DNA of 64,000 nucleotides from Oscillospiraceae bacterium (GTDB taxonomy: Bacteria > Bacillota > Clostridia > Oscillospirales > Ruminococcaceae), in NCBI GenBank assembly GCA_015067315.1, contig SVMR01000001.1:62001-126000 (forward strand), in the 5' to 3' direction. Within the stretch, counting starts at the first letter, position 1, and every line of letters starts with the position of its first letter. Position numbers and translations under genes: made by a program. Shown here in pieces: positions 21,472 to 29,916 of this stretch. Under the pieces are notes generated by a model. The model searched no databases, had not been told where the DNA came from, and was given only the letters and a program-made list of their open reading frames with translations.

Positions 21472-22776
21472 GTGGATATGTACGAAAAACTGGAAATTCT
21501 TGCGGAAGCCGCAAAATACGATGCTTCCTGTTCATCAAGCGGAAACGGCCGCAGCAGCAGCGAAGGAATAATCGGTGCCGCAACCCCTTCCGGCTGCTGC
21601 CATTCCTTTACCGCCGACGGAAGATGCATAAGCCTTCTTAAAGTATTGATGTCAAACGCCTGCGTCTATGACTGCAAATACTGCATAAGCCGCCGCACAA
21701 ACGATTTTCCCCGGGCAACTTTCACTCCCGAAGAACTCGCTGCTCTTACAATCGAATTTTACCGCCGGAACTATATCGAAGGACTTTTTCTCTCCTCCGC
21801 CGTTGTGGGAACGCCGGATTGGACCATGGAACGCATGATCGAAACTCTCCGGATCCTTAGGGAAGATTACGGTTTTGCAGGCTATATCCACGCAAAAGCA
21901 ATCCCCGGAGCCGATCCCCTGCTCACCCAAAGGCTCGGTCTTCTTGCGGACAGAGTAAGCGTCAATATCGAGCTGCCCTCGGAAAAATCCCTTTTGAGCC
22001 TTGCTCCGGATAAGACAAAACACAATATCCTGGAACCCATGGGACTTATCCAGACCGGAATTTCCGAAAACCGCGAAGACCTTATGAAGTACCGCCACGC
22101 TCCAAAATTTGTTCCCGCGGGTCAAAGCACCCAGATGATAGTCGGCGCTTCGCCGGAAACGGATTACCATATCCTCCATCTTACCGAAAAACTATATCAG
22201 AAATACGGTTTAAAGCGGGTCTATTTTTCCGCCTACGTTCCCTTACAGGAGGATGCCCTTCTCCCAAGCCTTGATACAAGGCCGCCTCTTCTCCGTGAGC
22301 ACCGGCTTTACCAGGCGGATTGGCTTCTCCGTTTCTATGGCTTCGAAGCCTCCGAAATAATCGATCCGAAAAAGCCAATGCTCCATCCGGAAGTCGATCC
22401 GAAATGTTCATGGGCGGTAAGCCACCTTGATGAATTCCCGGTCGAGGTGAACACAGCCGATTACGAAATGCTCCTGCGTGTTCCAGGAATCGGCGTAAAA
22501 GGCGCAAAAAGAATCGTCCGGGCAAGAAGAACCCAAAAGCTGGATTTCGATGCTCTCAAAAGGCTCGGAATCGTGCTCAAAAGGGCAAAGTTTTTCATAA
22601 CCTGCAATGGAAAAACCCTGCAAAAACTTCCCGAAACAACCGAATCCATGCTTTGGGCAATAACTTCACCCAACAATATGGGCGGTTTCACCGATTACGG
22701 AATGGAACAGCTTTCTCTATTCCAACCGGTGCTCAAAGGAGAGGATGTGATGGAATGTCTGACCGGGGAATTCTGA
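21472..22776 (+). CDS. Radical SAM protein, putative DNA modification/repair type
   Basis: A 434-residue radical SAM enzyme of the TIGR03916 type. The Cys64-x3-Cys68-x2-Cys71 motif (NACVYDCKYC) binds the 4Fe-4S cluster that cleaves SAM. A further Cys cluster lies N-terminal (residues 20-52), and the C-terminus carries a helix-hairpin-helix DNA-binding motif (LLRVPGIGVKGAKRIVRARR). The family is predicted to act on DNA but its reaction is unknown to me. GTG 21472 is chosen because AAAGGGAAG lies eight bases before it; ATG 21478 is possible. The end overlaps the next gene by 22 bases, as in the usual gene pair. Confidence 0.88.
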   Translation: MDMYEKLEILAEAAKYDASCSSSGNGRSSSEGIIGAATPSGCCHSFTADGRCISLLKVLMSNACVYDCKYCISRRTNDFPRATFTPEELAALTIEFYRRNYIEGLFLSSAVVGTPDWTMERMIETLRILREDYGFAGYIHAKAIPGADPLLTQRLGLLADRVSVNIELPSEKSLLSLAPDKTKHNILEPMGLIQTGISENREDLMKYRHAPKFVPAGQSTQMIVGASPETDYHILHLTEKLYQKYGLKRVYFSAYVPLQEDALLPSLDTRPPLLREHRLYQADWLLRFYGFEASEIIDPKKPMLHPEVDPKCSWAVSHLDEFPVEVNTADYEMLLRVPGIGVKGAKRIVRARRTQKLDFDALKRLGIVLKRAKFFITCNGKTLQKLPETTESMLWAITSPNNMGGFTDYGMEQLSLFQPVLKGEDVMECLTGEF

Positions 22777-23606
22777 TTTTTTCCTATGACGGAACCTTCG
22801 AAGGTTTTCTTTCCGCGGTTTTCGATTCTTTCGCAATGAAGGTTATCCCCGCCGATATCGTCATAAACGACGACCTCGAACCCTCCCTGCTCAAAATACG
22901 CTATATCGAAACCGATTTTGAGCACGCAAAGCGCGTTGAAAACGGAATCCGCGAAAAGCTTGGTGAAACGGTGCTCAACATGGTAAAAAGAGCCTTTCTT
23001 TTCGACGGTGAAGGCAAGGAAACCGCAATTCTCCTCTTTATAAAAAAAGCTTTTTCCGAAGGAAGGGCAATCGGAAGCAGAATCGGCGACGAAGAGGTGA
23101 ACAAAGTCTATAAAATGTGCGTCGCCGTCAATAACGAAGCCGAACGCTTCCGCCAGTTCACCCGCTTTTCCGATTCAAAGGGCGCCCTTGTTGCGGTAAT
23201 CCATCCGAAACATTTTGTTCTTCCGCTGATAAAATCCTTCTTCTGCGCCCGGATCAAGAACGAACATTTCATGATTTACGATTCCGAGCACGGCGCCGCC
23301 CTTATCCATACCCCGGAACGCACCGCAATAATCCCGATCGAAAATCTCGAACTCCCGGAAACGGAGGATTCCTTCTATAAAAACCTCTGGAAAAGCTATT
23401 ACCGCCATATCGCAATCGCAAGCCGCTATAATCCAACCTGCCGCCGTGCTCATATGCCAAAGCGCTTCTGGCAATATCTTCCGGAAGTTTCGGACGAACT
23501 CGAAAGCAGCTTTATACAAAAACTTTCCTTCGGAACTTCCGCCGAAATCGCCGAAGATCTCCGCCGAAGCTCCGTAAAAAAACTCCCGAAGGAGGCAGAA
23601 AAATGA
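22755..23606 (+). CDS. DNA-metabolism partner protein (TIGR03915 / DUF4130 type)
   Basis: A 283-residue protein that nearly always sits beside the radical SAM gene above. Recognisable stretches are ILIFSYDGTFEGFLSAVF at the start, RFSDSKGALVAVIHPKHFVL, and SYYRHIAIASRYNPTCRRAH with MPKRFWQYLPE at the end. In many bacteria the protein is fused to, or beside, a uracil-DNA-glycosylase domain; here it stops without one. Start ATG 22755 follows AAAGGAGAGG; an upstream open frame to 22653 lies inside the previous gene. Its role, probably DNA repair, is inferred from context. Confidence 0.85.
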   Translation: MSDRGILIFSYDGTFEGFLSAVFDSFAMKVIPADIVINDDLEPSLLKIRYIETDFEHAKRVENGIREKLGETVLNMVKRAFLFDGEGKETAILLFIKKAFSEGRAIGSRIGDEEVNKVYKMCVAVNNEAERFRQFTRFSDSKGALVAVIHPKHFVLPLIKSFFCARIKNEHFMIYDSEHGAALIHTPERTAIIPIENLELPETEDSFYKNLWKSYYRHIAIASRYNPTCRRAHMPKRFWQYLPEVSDELESSFIQKLSFGTSAEIAEDLRRSSVKKLPKEAEK

Positions 23607-24085
23607 AAATCGGTTTTCTTTCGATAAATCCCGAACAGGCCCGGGAACTTTCCGAAATGCGCCGGAGCGTCTGGCTTACAACCTACCGCGGAATCTATCC
23701 GGATAAGATGCTCGACGAATTCGATTATCCCTTCCATGACGCAAAAAATCTTTCAATGATAAATTCCGAAGATTTTTCCGTCCTTTTTATAACCGCGAAT
23801 TCCGAAAAAGCCGGCTATCTAATCCTTCAAAAAAGAAATCCCCTCTATGTCCAATCTCTCTATCTCCTGGAACCTTTCCGGCGTAAGGGAATCGGAACTG
23901 AAGTTTTTTCCTATATCCGCAATTTCTGCCGTGAAGCGGGAATTCAAAAATTCTATCTCGGCTGCAACCCGGAAAACAAAAACGCCCTCGCTTTCTATGA
24001 AAAAATGGGCGGAACAATAACCGCCCGGGACGAAGGTCACAAAAACAAAAACGAAAACAGCGTAAAAATCGAATTTTTCGTATAA
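23603..24085 (+). CDS. GNAT family N-acetyltransferase
   Basis: A 160-residue GNAT fold. The acetyl-CoA pyrophosphate loop is clear (LLEPFRRKGIGTEVFSYIRN), with the C-terminal NPENKNALAFYEKMGG motif. The N-terminal part (RRSVWLTTYRGIYPDKMLDE) is typical of small-molecule or protein acetyltransferases of this size. It overlaps the previous gene (ATGA) with AAGGAGG upstream, so it is co-transcribed with the DNA-repair pair; the substrate is unknown. Confidence 0.85.
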   Translation: MKIGFLSINPEQARELSEMRRSVWLTTYRGIYPDKMLDEFDYPFHDAKNLSMINSEDFSVLFITANSEKAGYLILQKRNPLYVQSLYLLEPFRRKGIGTEVFSYIRNFCREAGIQKFYLGCNPENKNALAFYEKMGGTITARDEGHKNKNENSVKIEFFV

Positions 24086-24122
24086 AAAAACCGGTGTGCC
24101 GAAGGGCACACCGGTTTTTTTA
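24085..24122 (+). terminator. Bidirectional terminator between convergent genes
   Basis: AAAAAACCGGTGTGCC-GAAG-GGCACACCGGTTTTTT; serves the acetyltransferase operon on the plus strand and the desulfidase gene on the minus strand. Confidence 0.92.
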
Positions 24123-25394
24123 TTAATTTTCAATCATCAGCTTGACAATTTCCGAATCCGTCTGCTTCATTCCGACTTTTCCGATATGTCCGACGCTTCG
24201 GATGGTCTTTCCCGCGTCGCTCTGAATAATTCCCGTGTTCGCCTGATAAACCTTTCCTTTCATCGCAAGAACGTGCGCGAAAATCGAAGCATCAAGGGCG
24301 GAAGCAATCTTCGCCGCACAGGAAGATTTTGCCCCGTCGCAAATAATTCCCGGAATATCCGCAAGGGTGTTGTCAATGGTGTCCTTGATCTGTTCAACCG
24401 TTCCGCCGTCAATATAAGTAATCGCCGCGCCCGCCGCGCATGAAGCGGAAACCGCACCGCAGAAAGCGGAAAGTTTTCCGATATATTCCTTCTGAAAAAC
24501 CGTAAGAAGGCTTGAAAAAGCAAGCGCCCGGAACATTCTTTCTTCGGGAATTTCCTTTTCCCTTGCGTAAACAATAACCGGAACCGATGAAGCAATTCCC
24601 TGGTTTCCGCTGCCGGAAGTTATGATAACCGGCATATTGCATCCGCACATTCTTGCTTCGGAACCTGCCGCCGCAAAAGCCTTCATCTTTGTAAAAACGG
24701 ATTCCGGATTCATTTCAAGCATTTCTTTTCCGATTCCGATTCCGTATCCGCCTTCCATTCCCTTTTCCGCAATCGCCATATTGCATTCAATCTGGCGTCT
24801 TGCAAAATTTTCGATTTTTGAAATTTCAACTTCGTTCGCAAATTCAAAAATATTTTCGACAGAAAGCTTTCCTCTTTCGGAATAGGCGACCATCTCGCCC
24901 CTGTCCTCTTTTCCAAAAACCGTTTCGCCGTTTTTCGAAATTCTCGTTATGTTTGTGTGGCTGTGCCGAACCTCAACCTCAACGTTCTCTCCGTTTTTTT
25001 CAAGGCGGATTATAAAATGAAGCGGAATCGGTGATTCAAGATAAACAACTTCGCAATTTCCTTTTTCAATAAATTCAACGGATTTCCGGAGTCCTTCCGG
25101 AGTAACCGCTTCAAGAACTTCCATCTCCCTTGAAACGTCGCCGCAAATTGCGCCGAGAACGCAGGCAGCTTCAATTCCGGTCATTCCCTCCGAATTCGGA
25201 ATGTTCACGCAGCGCACGTTTTTAATAATATTTCCGCTGCATTTTGCAATAATATTTTCCGGTTCATCTCCGAGAACTTCCTTTGCCTTCGCCGCGGCAA
25301 AGGCAAGGGCAATGGGTTCGGTGCATCCCATCGCCGGAATAAGTTCCTCTTCAAGAATATCCAAAAAATCCTTTTCAACCTTCTTACAAAGCAT
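24123..25394 (-). CDS. L-cysteine desulfidase (UPF0597/CyuA-like)
   Basis: A 423-residue protein of the L-cysteine desulfidase / serine dehydratase-alpha-like family. It degrades L-cysteine to pyruvate, ammonia and sulfide using a 4Fe-4S cluster. The ligand cysteines are visible in AMGCTEPIALA (Cys24), RMCGCNMP and IICDGAKSSCAAKIASA. The frame is open upstream to 25583, but a GGAGG site ten bases before ATG 25394 and the family start (VEKDFLDILEEELIPAMGCT) fix the start. Sulfide output fits with the neighbouring thiol-redox genes, which point away from it. Confidence 0.87.
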   Translation of the reverse strand: MLCKKVEKDFLDILEEELIPAMGCTEPIALAFAAAKAKEVLGDEPENIIAKCSGNIIKNVRCVNIPNSEGMTGIEAACVLGAICGDVSREMEVLEAVTPEGLRKSVEFIEKGNCEVVYLESPIPLHFIIRLEKNGENVEVEVRHSHTNITRISKNGETVFGKEDRGEMVAYSERGKLSVENIFEFANEVEISKIENFARRQIECNMAIAEKGMEGGYGIGIGKEMLEMNPESVFTKMKAFAAAGSEARMCGCNMPVIITSGSGNQGIASSVPVIVYAREKEIPEERMFRALAFSSLLTVFQKEYIGKLSAFCGAVSASCAAGAAITYIDGGTVEQIKDTIDNTLADIPGIICDGAKSSCAAKIASALDASIFAHVLAMKGKVYQANTGIIQSDAGKTIRSVGHIGKVGMKQTDSEIVKLMIEN

Positions 25395-25430
25395 CCGGAA
25401 TCCGCCTCCGCAAAAACATTTTCTGATAAT

Positions 25431-25459
25431 ATAATAACCCTTCGGGAAAATTTTTGCAA
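25431..25459 (-). promoter_or_regulatory. Promoter of the cysteine desulfidase gene
   Basis: Minus strand TTGCAA (25454-25459), 17 bases, TATTAT (25431-25436), 37 bases before the start codon. Confidence 0.7.
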
Positions 25460-25518
25460 TATTTTTCAAAAAAACTGTTTTTTGTGACAAAGTTACGGAA
25501 AAATCTTCCTTCCCCCGA

Positions 25519-25524
25519 TATAAT
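25519..25524 (+). promoter_or_regulatory. -10 element of the thioredoxin-like / CoA-disulfide reductase unit
   Basis: A perfect TATAAT 32 bases before the thioredoxin-like ATG; no good -35 at the right distance (TTACGG is 20 bases away), so an activator may be needed. Confidence 0.55.
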
Positions 25525-25556
25525 AAAATCAAATAAAACGAAAAGGAGGACAAAAA

Positions 25557-25856
25557 ATGTCCGTTGTCAATATAAACAAACACAGCTTTAAAAAAGAAGT
25601 TCTCGAATCCGAAAAACCCGTTCTTCTGGATATCTGGGCTCCCTGGTCAGGAAGAAATTCAAAAAAAGTGGCGGAAGAAATCGCTTCCGAAAGGGAAGAC
25701 ATCAAAGTTGTAAGAATGAACGCCCATGATTCCCCTGAACTTTCCGCCGAACTCAACATAAAACACGTTCCCTCAATGGCTTTCATAAAAGGCGGAAAAA
25801 TAATCGCCCGCACAATCGAAACCGGAATAAAAGCAAGCGTGCTTGCTATTCTTTAA
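25557..25856 (+). CDS. Thioredoxin-like protein lacking both active-site cysteines
   Basis: A 99-residue thioredoxin fold (KPVLLDIWAPWSGRN, then IKHVPSMAFIKGGK with the cis-Pro). In true thioredoxins the loop reads WCGPC; here it is WSGRN (Ser31, Asn34), so no redox cysteine remains anywhere in the protein. It cannot shuttle electrons; it may bind a partner or hold a thiol-containing ligand. AAAAGGAGG precedes the ATG. It lies 49 bases before a CoA-disulfide reductase homologue and is probably co-transcribed. The fold call is firm; the role is unknown. Confidence 0.82.
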   Translation: MSVVNINKHSFKKEVLESEKPVLLDIWAPWSGRNSKKVAEEIASEREDIKVVRMNAHDSPELSAELNIKHVPSMAFIKGGKIIARTIETGIKASVLAIL

Positions 25857-25905
25857 GAAAAAGTGTATTATTAAATTATAATTTAACCCAAAGGGGGCGG
25901 CAAAT

Positions 25906-27591
25906 ATGAAAGTTATAATTGTCGGGGGCGTTGCCGGCGGAGCCACCGCCGCTGCAAGAATTCGAAGGCTTGATGAAAAAGCTGAAATAAAAGTTTTCGA
26001 GCGCAGCGGTTATATTTCCTATGCAAACTGCGGTCTGCCGTATTATATCGGCGATGTCATTACCGATCCTTCGGAGCTGACCCTTCAGACACCGGAAAGT
26101 TTTCTTCGCCGCTTCAATGTCGATATGAAAGTTAATCACGAAGTTATCGATATCAACCCAAGCGCAAAAACCGTTACTGTAAAAAATCTTAAAAACGGAA
26201 ATATTTTCAGCGAAAATTACGACAAACTTCTTCTTGCACCCGGAGCAAAACCAATCGTTCCTCAAATACCGGGAGTAAATTCAAAAAGAATTTTTACCCT
26301 CCGTACTGTCGAGGACACATTCCGCATTAAAAATTTTGCAAATTCCGAAAAACCAAAATCCGCGGTAATAATCGGCGGCGGTTTTGTCGGAATTGAACTT
26401 GCGGAAAATCTCCGCGCTCTCGGAATGGAAGTTACAATACTCGAATCTGCTCCCCAACTTCTTTCACTTTTCGACTCCGATATGGCTTCCTTTATCCACA
26501 GCGAAATTAGGAACAACGGAATAAATCTTCTACTAAAAAATTCCGTCGAAGGTTTTTCGGAAGTTCCTGGCGGAATCGAAATTCTTTTAAAAGGCAAAAA
26601 AATCCTTTCGGATATGGCTGTTCTTGCAATCGGCGTTTCTCCCGAAACTTCTCTTGCAAAAAAAGCCGGACTCAAAACCGGAATTCGAGGAAGCATAATT
26701 GCAAACGAAAAAATGGAAACCTCTGTTCCAAATATCTATGCTGTCGGCGATGCAGTCGCTGTCAAAAACTTTATAACGGGTGAAGATGCCCATATTCCTC
26801 TTGCCGGTCCCGCAAACAAACAGGCAAGAATCGCCGCGGATAATATCTGCAGAATAAACAGCAGCTATAAAGGTTCGCTCGGAACTTCCGTAATAAAAAT
26901 CTTTTCCCTTACCGCCGCTTCAACCGGAATAAACGAAAAAACTGCAAAAGCCGCCGGAATCGATTTTGAAAAAGTAATTCTTTCCCCAATGAGCCATGCC
27001 GGTTATTATCCCGGCGGAAAAGTAATGACCATGAAGGTTCTTTTTGAAAGAAAAACTTTTCGCCTTCTCGGTGCCCAAATTATCGGATACGACGGCGTTG
27101 ATAAGCGAATCGATATAATTGCAACTGCAATCAAAGCCGGGATGAATGCAACCGAGCTCAAGGAACTGGAACTTTCCTATGCTCCGCCCTATTCTTCTGC
27201 AAAGGATCCTGTAAACATGGCCGGATTCATGATCGATAATGTTGCCAACGGAACATTGAAACAATGGTTCATTTCCGATTTGGAAAATCTTCCGAAATCA
27301 GGCTGCACCCTTTTGGATACCCGAACTGTCCGCGAATTTGAACGCGGACATATTGAAGGTTTCAAAAACATTCCCGTTGATGAACTTCGGGAACGACTTC
27401 CGGAAATCGAAAAGGAAAAACCTGTTTATGTAATCTGCCAAAGCGGTCTTCGTAGCTATATTGCAAGCCGCATTCTTGAAGGAAGCGGTTTCACCGCCTA
27501 TAACTTTGCCGGCGGTTTCCGCTTTTATGAAAACGTAATGAAAGACAAATCTTTAATTGAATCTTCCTTCCCCTGCGGAATGGATAAATAA
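25906..27591 (+). CDS. CoA-disulfide reductase / NADH oxidase-type flavoprotein with C-terminal rhodanese
   Basis: A 561-residue FAD/NAD(P) enzyme. Rossmann GGVAGGATAAARIRR (7-21), the single active Cys42 in SYANCGLPYYIG, a second nucleotide motif IIGGGFVGIELAENLRALG (about 156-174), FAD motif NIYAVGDAV, and a rhodanese domain (about 465-550) with an intact loop, Cys511-Q-S-G-L-R. Such fusions reduce CoA disulfide, CoA persulfide or polysulfide with NAD(P)H. Next to a cysteine desulfidase, a role in handling sulfane sulfur is plausible (inference). A bidirectional terminator follows. Confidence 0.9.
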   Translation: MKVIIVGGVAGGATAAARIRRLDEKAEIKVFERSGYISYANCGLPYYIGDVITDPSELTLQTPESFLRRFNVDMKVNHEVIDINPSAKTVTVKNLKNGNIFSENYDKLLLAPGAKPIVPQIPGVNSKRIFTLRTVEDTFRIKNFANSEKPKSAVIIGGGFVGIELAENLRALGMEVTILESAPQLLSLFDSDMASFIHSEIRNNGINLLLKNSVEGFSEVPGGIEILLKGKKILSDMAVLAIGVSPETSLAKKAGLKTGIRGSIIANEKMETSVPNIYAVGDAVAVKNFITGEDAHIPLAGPANKQARIAADNICRINSSYKGSLGTSVIKIFSLTAASTGINEKTAKAAGIDFEKVILSPMSHAGYYPGGKVMTMKVLFERKTFRLLGAQIIGYDGVDKRIDIIATAIKAGMNATELKELELSYAPPYSSAKDPVNMAGFMIDNVANGTLKQWFISDLENLPKSGCTLLDTRTVREFERGHIEGFKNIPVDELRERLPEIEKEKPVYVICQSGLRSYIASRILEGSGFTAYNFAGGFRFYENVMKDKSLIESSFPCGMDK

Positions 27592-27595
27592 ACAA

Positions 27596-27632
27596 AAAAC
27601 TCTCCGTTTTTATAAACGGAGAGTTTTTTTAT
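27596..27632 (+). terminator. Bidirectional terminator
   Basis: AAAAAACTCTCCG-TTTTTATAAA-CGGAGAGTTTTTTT between two convergent genes. Confidence 0.9.
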
Positions 27633-27633
27633 C

Positions 27634-28821
27634 TCATTTTGCCATTTTGTAAATTTTAATCATATCCTCTTTTCCAAGAAGTTTTGCCGAACCGGAAGGT
27701 TTTTCGCCGCAGGCACAAAAGCAGCTTTCCGCCATTCTTTCAATTTCCCCGTCCGTCGGTTCAATTCCAAGTTCCCGAAGATTTGTCGGCATCCCGATTT
27801 CCCGGTAAAATTCCTCCATCGCCTCAATTCCGAGAAGCGCCGTTTCTTCTGCGCTTTCCGCCGGGGAAACCCCCATAACCTTAACCGCAAATTTTTCAAA
27901 TCGGGGAAGGCAGTTTTTATAAACATATCTTGCCCAGCTCGGCCAGATTGCCGAAAGCCCCGCTCCATGGGTAACGTCGAACATTCCCCCGATTTCATGT
28001 TCAAGCTTATGGGACATAAAATCTCCGCCGTTGTTTCCGCAACCGGTAAGGTTGTTGTGCGAAATACTTCCCGCCCACATAACCTCGGCTCTTGCCTCGT
28101 AATTTTCCGGTTCTTTTTTAAGAACAAGCGCATTTTTAATAACAGTCCTCAAAAGTCCTTCGGAAATTTCGTCTGTAATTTCCATATTTCCGCCGTTAGT
28201 AAAATATCTTTCCATCGTATGCATCATAATATCCGCGCATCCTGCCTGAGTCTGATAATCCGGAAGATTAAAGGTGAGTTCCGGGTTCATAATCGCGAAT
28301 TTCGGACGGCAGATATCATTGTTGCAGGAACGTTTTTCGCCGGTTTCCCAATTTGTGATAACGCTGCTTGCGCTTGTTTCGCTGCCTGCCGCCGCAATGG
28401 TTATAAGAGCGCCCAAAGGCACGCAGGCGGCAGCTTTTCTCTTTTTAAGATAAAGTTCCCATACGTCCTTATCCGGCTCTCCAAGGCCGTATGCAATGGC
28501 TTTTGCGGAATCAATCGCGCTTCCTCCGCCGACCGCAAGAACAAAATCGATCTTTTCCCTTTTTCCGATTTCAATCCCCTCATAAACAAGCGAAAGCCGC
28601 GGATTCGGAACAGCGCCGCCGAATTCAACGTAAAAAATCCCTTCGGAATCAAGAATGGATTTAACTTTTCCGATAAGTCCGCTTCGAACAGCGCTTCCCT
28701 TGCCGTAATGCAAAAGAACTCTTTTCCCGCCGAATTCTTTAATAAGTTTTCCAACCTGCTCCTCCGCTTTTCTTCCGAAGCAAACCTTAGTCGGTGAATA
28801 ATAATTAAAATCAAAAGCCAT
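27634..28821 (-). CDS. Iron-containing alcohol dehydrogenase (butanol dehydrogenase-like)
   Basis: A 395-residue group III alcohol dehydrogenase. The N-terminal part matches the BdhA/YugJ/YqhD branch (NYYSPTKVCFGRKAEEQVGK; LAVGGGSAIDSAKAIAYG nucleotide motif). Metal ligands are present: Asp and His in GCADIMMHTMERYF, His in SHKLEHEIGG, His in DVTHGAGL. It interconverts alcohols and aldehydes with NAD(P)H, typical of fermentative Clostridia. An AAAGGAGG site precedes its ATG, and a TATAAT lies upstream on the minus strand (28851-28856) with a weak -35. Confidence 0.9.
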   Translation of the reverse strand: MAFDFNYYSPTKVCFGRKAEEQVGKLIKEFGGKRVLLHYGKGSAVRSGLIGKVKSILDSEGIFYVEFGGAVPNPRLSLVYEGIEIGKREKIDFVLAVGGGSAIDSAKAIAYGLGEPDKDVWELYLKKRKAAACVPLGALITIAAAGSETSASSVITNWETGEKRSCNNDICRPKFAIMNPELTFNLPDYQTQAGCADIMMHTMERYFTNGGNMEITDEISEGLLRTVIKNALVLKKEPENYEARAEVMWAGSISHNNLTGCGNNGGDFMSHKLEHEIGGMFDVTHGAGLSAIWPSWARYVYKNCLPRFEKFAVKVMGVSPAESAEETALLGIEAMEEFYREIGMPTNLRELGIEPTDGEIERMAESCFCACGEKPSGSAKLLGKEDMIKIYKMAK

Positions 28822-28920
28822 TCTTTTTCCTCCTTTGATGTCCTGACTGCATTATATCACCATATCAAAAAATTTTCCATAGTTTAAGTACCTTAATCGC
28901 ACCAACGCCCGAAAATCCCC

Positions 28921-28948
28921 TTGAACTTTGCCCTGTTTATGCTTTAAT
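28921..28948 (+). promoter_or_regulatory. Promoter of the AAA ATPase gene
   Basis: TTGAAC, 16 bases with TATG just before, then TTTAAT. Nearly the same layout as the promoter at 29,848. Confidence 0.7.
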
Positions 28949-28977
28949 AAAAAGCAGAAAGGCGGTGCTTTTAAAAA

Positions 28978-29838
28978 ATGGCGCTTTATATAAAATCCTT
29001 CGAATTTGCCTCCCCTTTGAACGAAGCCGATTTTATCGCGAATCAGCTTCGCACCTGTTACAGCGGTTACTATCCTTTCAGGATTTTTCCGGAAAAGGAA
29101 CTCAAAAAAATCGAATTTTCCCCGATTACCATTTTCTATGGCGGAAACGGCTCCGGAAAATCAACAGTCCTCAATCTTATTGCCGAATCCGCAAAAATTA
29201 CCCGCCATTCCCCTTTTTCCGGCGGCGCTTTCTTCGGCGATTATCTTAAATTCTGCAAAAAGCAATCTTCAAAAATCCCTGAAAACAGCCAGATTTTAAC
29301 AAGCGACGACGTTTTCGATTATCTCATCAACATAAGATGCCTCAACAACGGAATCGATAAACGCCGGCTCGAACTTTTCGATGAATTCACCGGGAAAAAA
29401 TACAGCGGCTTTCGCCTTAAATCCATGAACGATTATGACGAATTCAAGGAAGTCTGCGACGCAAAACGCAATTCCCAATCCCAGTTCGTAAAAAAACGTC
29501 TTATGAAAAACGTCGATATGTTTTCAAACGGCGAAAGCGCCCTTAAATTTTTTGCGGACAGAATAACCTCCGACGCTCTCTATCTTCTTGACGAACCGGA
29601 AAACAGCCTTTCCCTTCCGCTCCAGTTTGAACTGAAAAAATATATCACGGATTCCGCAAGATTTTTCGGTTGCCAATTCATAATCGCAAGCCATTCGCCG
29701 ATTTTTCTTTCAATTCCCGGCGCAAAAATCTATGACCTCGATTCAAAACCCGTTTCCGAAAAAAACTGGACCGAACTTCCGAACGTAAGGCTCTATTTCG
29801 ATTTTTTCATGGAACATAAATCCGAATTTGAAGAATGA
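28978..29838 (+). CDS. AAA family (ABC/SMC-like) ATPase
   Basis: A 286-residue stand-alone ATPase: Walker A GGNGSGKST (55-63), ABC-like signature FSNGES, Walker B ALYLLDEPENSLS, and H-loop IIASHSP. There is no membrane partner or nuclease domain, so it is not a transporter ATPase; homologues are seen as single genes in many Clostridia with unknown function, possibly DNA- or phosphate-related. The start ATG follows GGCGG weakly. It has its own promoter and ends before the next promoter. Confidence 0.82.
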   Translation: MALYIKSFEFASPLNEADFIANQLRTCYSGYYPFRIFPEKELKKIEFSPITIFYGGNGSGKSTVLNLIAESAKITRHSPFSGGAFFGDYLKFCKKQSSKIPENSQILTSDDVFDYLINIRCLNNGIDKRRLELFDEFTGKKYSGFRLKSMNDYDEFKEVCDAKRNSQSQFVKKRLMKNVDMFSNGESALKFFADRITSDALYLLDEPENSLSLPLQFELKKYITDSARFFGCQFIIASHSPIFLSIPGAKIYDLDSKPVSEKNWTELPNVRLYFDFFMEHKSEFEE

Positions 29839-29847
29839 TCCTTCCCC

Positions 29848-29875
29848 TTGACTTTCCCCCGATTTATGATTTAAT
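29848..29875 (+). promoter_or_regulatory. Promoter of the GH13 / M20 operon
   Basis: TTGACT, 16 bases, TTTAAT, with an upstream TATG; flanking bases match those of the 28,921 promoter (CCTTGA...TTTATG.TTTAATA). Confidence 0.75.
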
Positions 29876-29916
29876 AGGTATATAAATTTCTATTGAAAAA
29901 AGGCGGTCCCGGAAAA

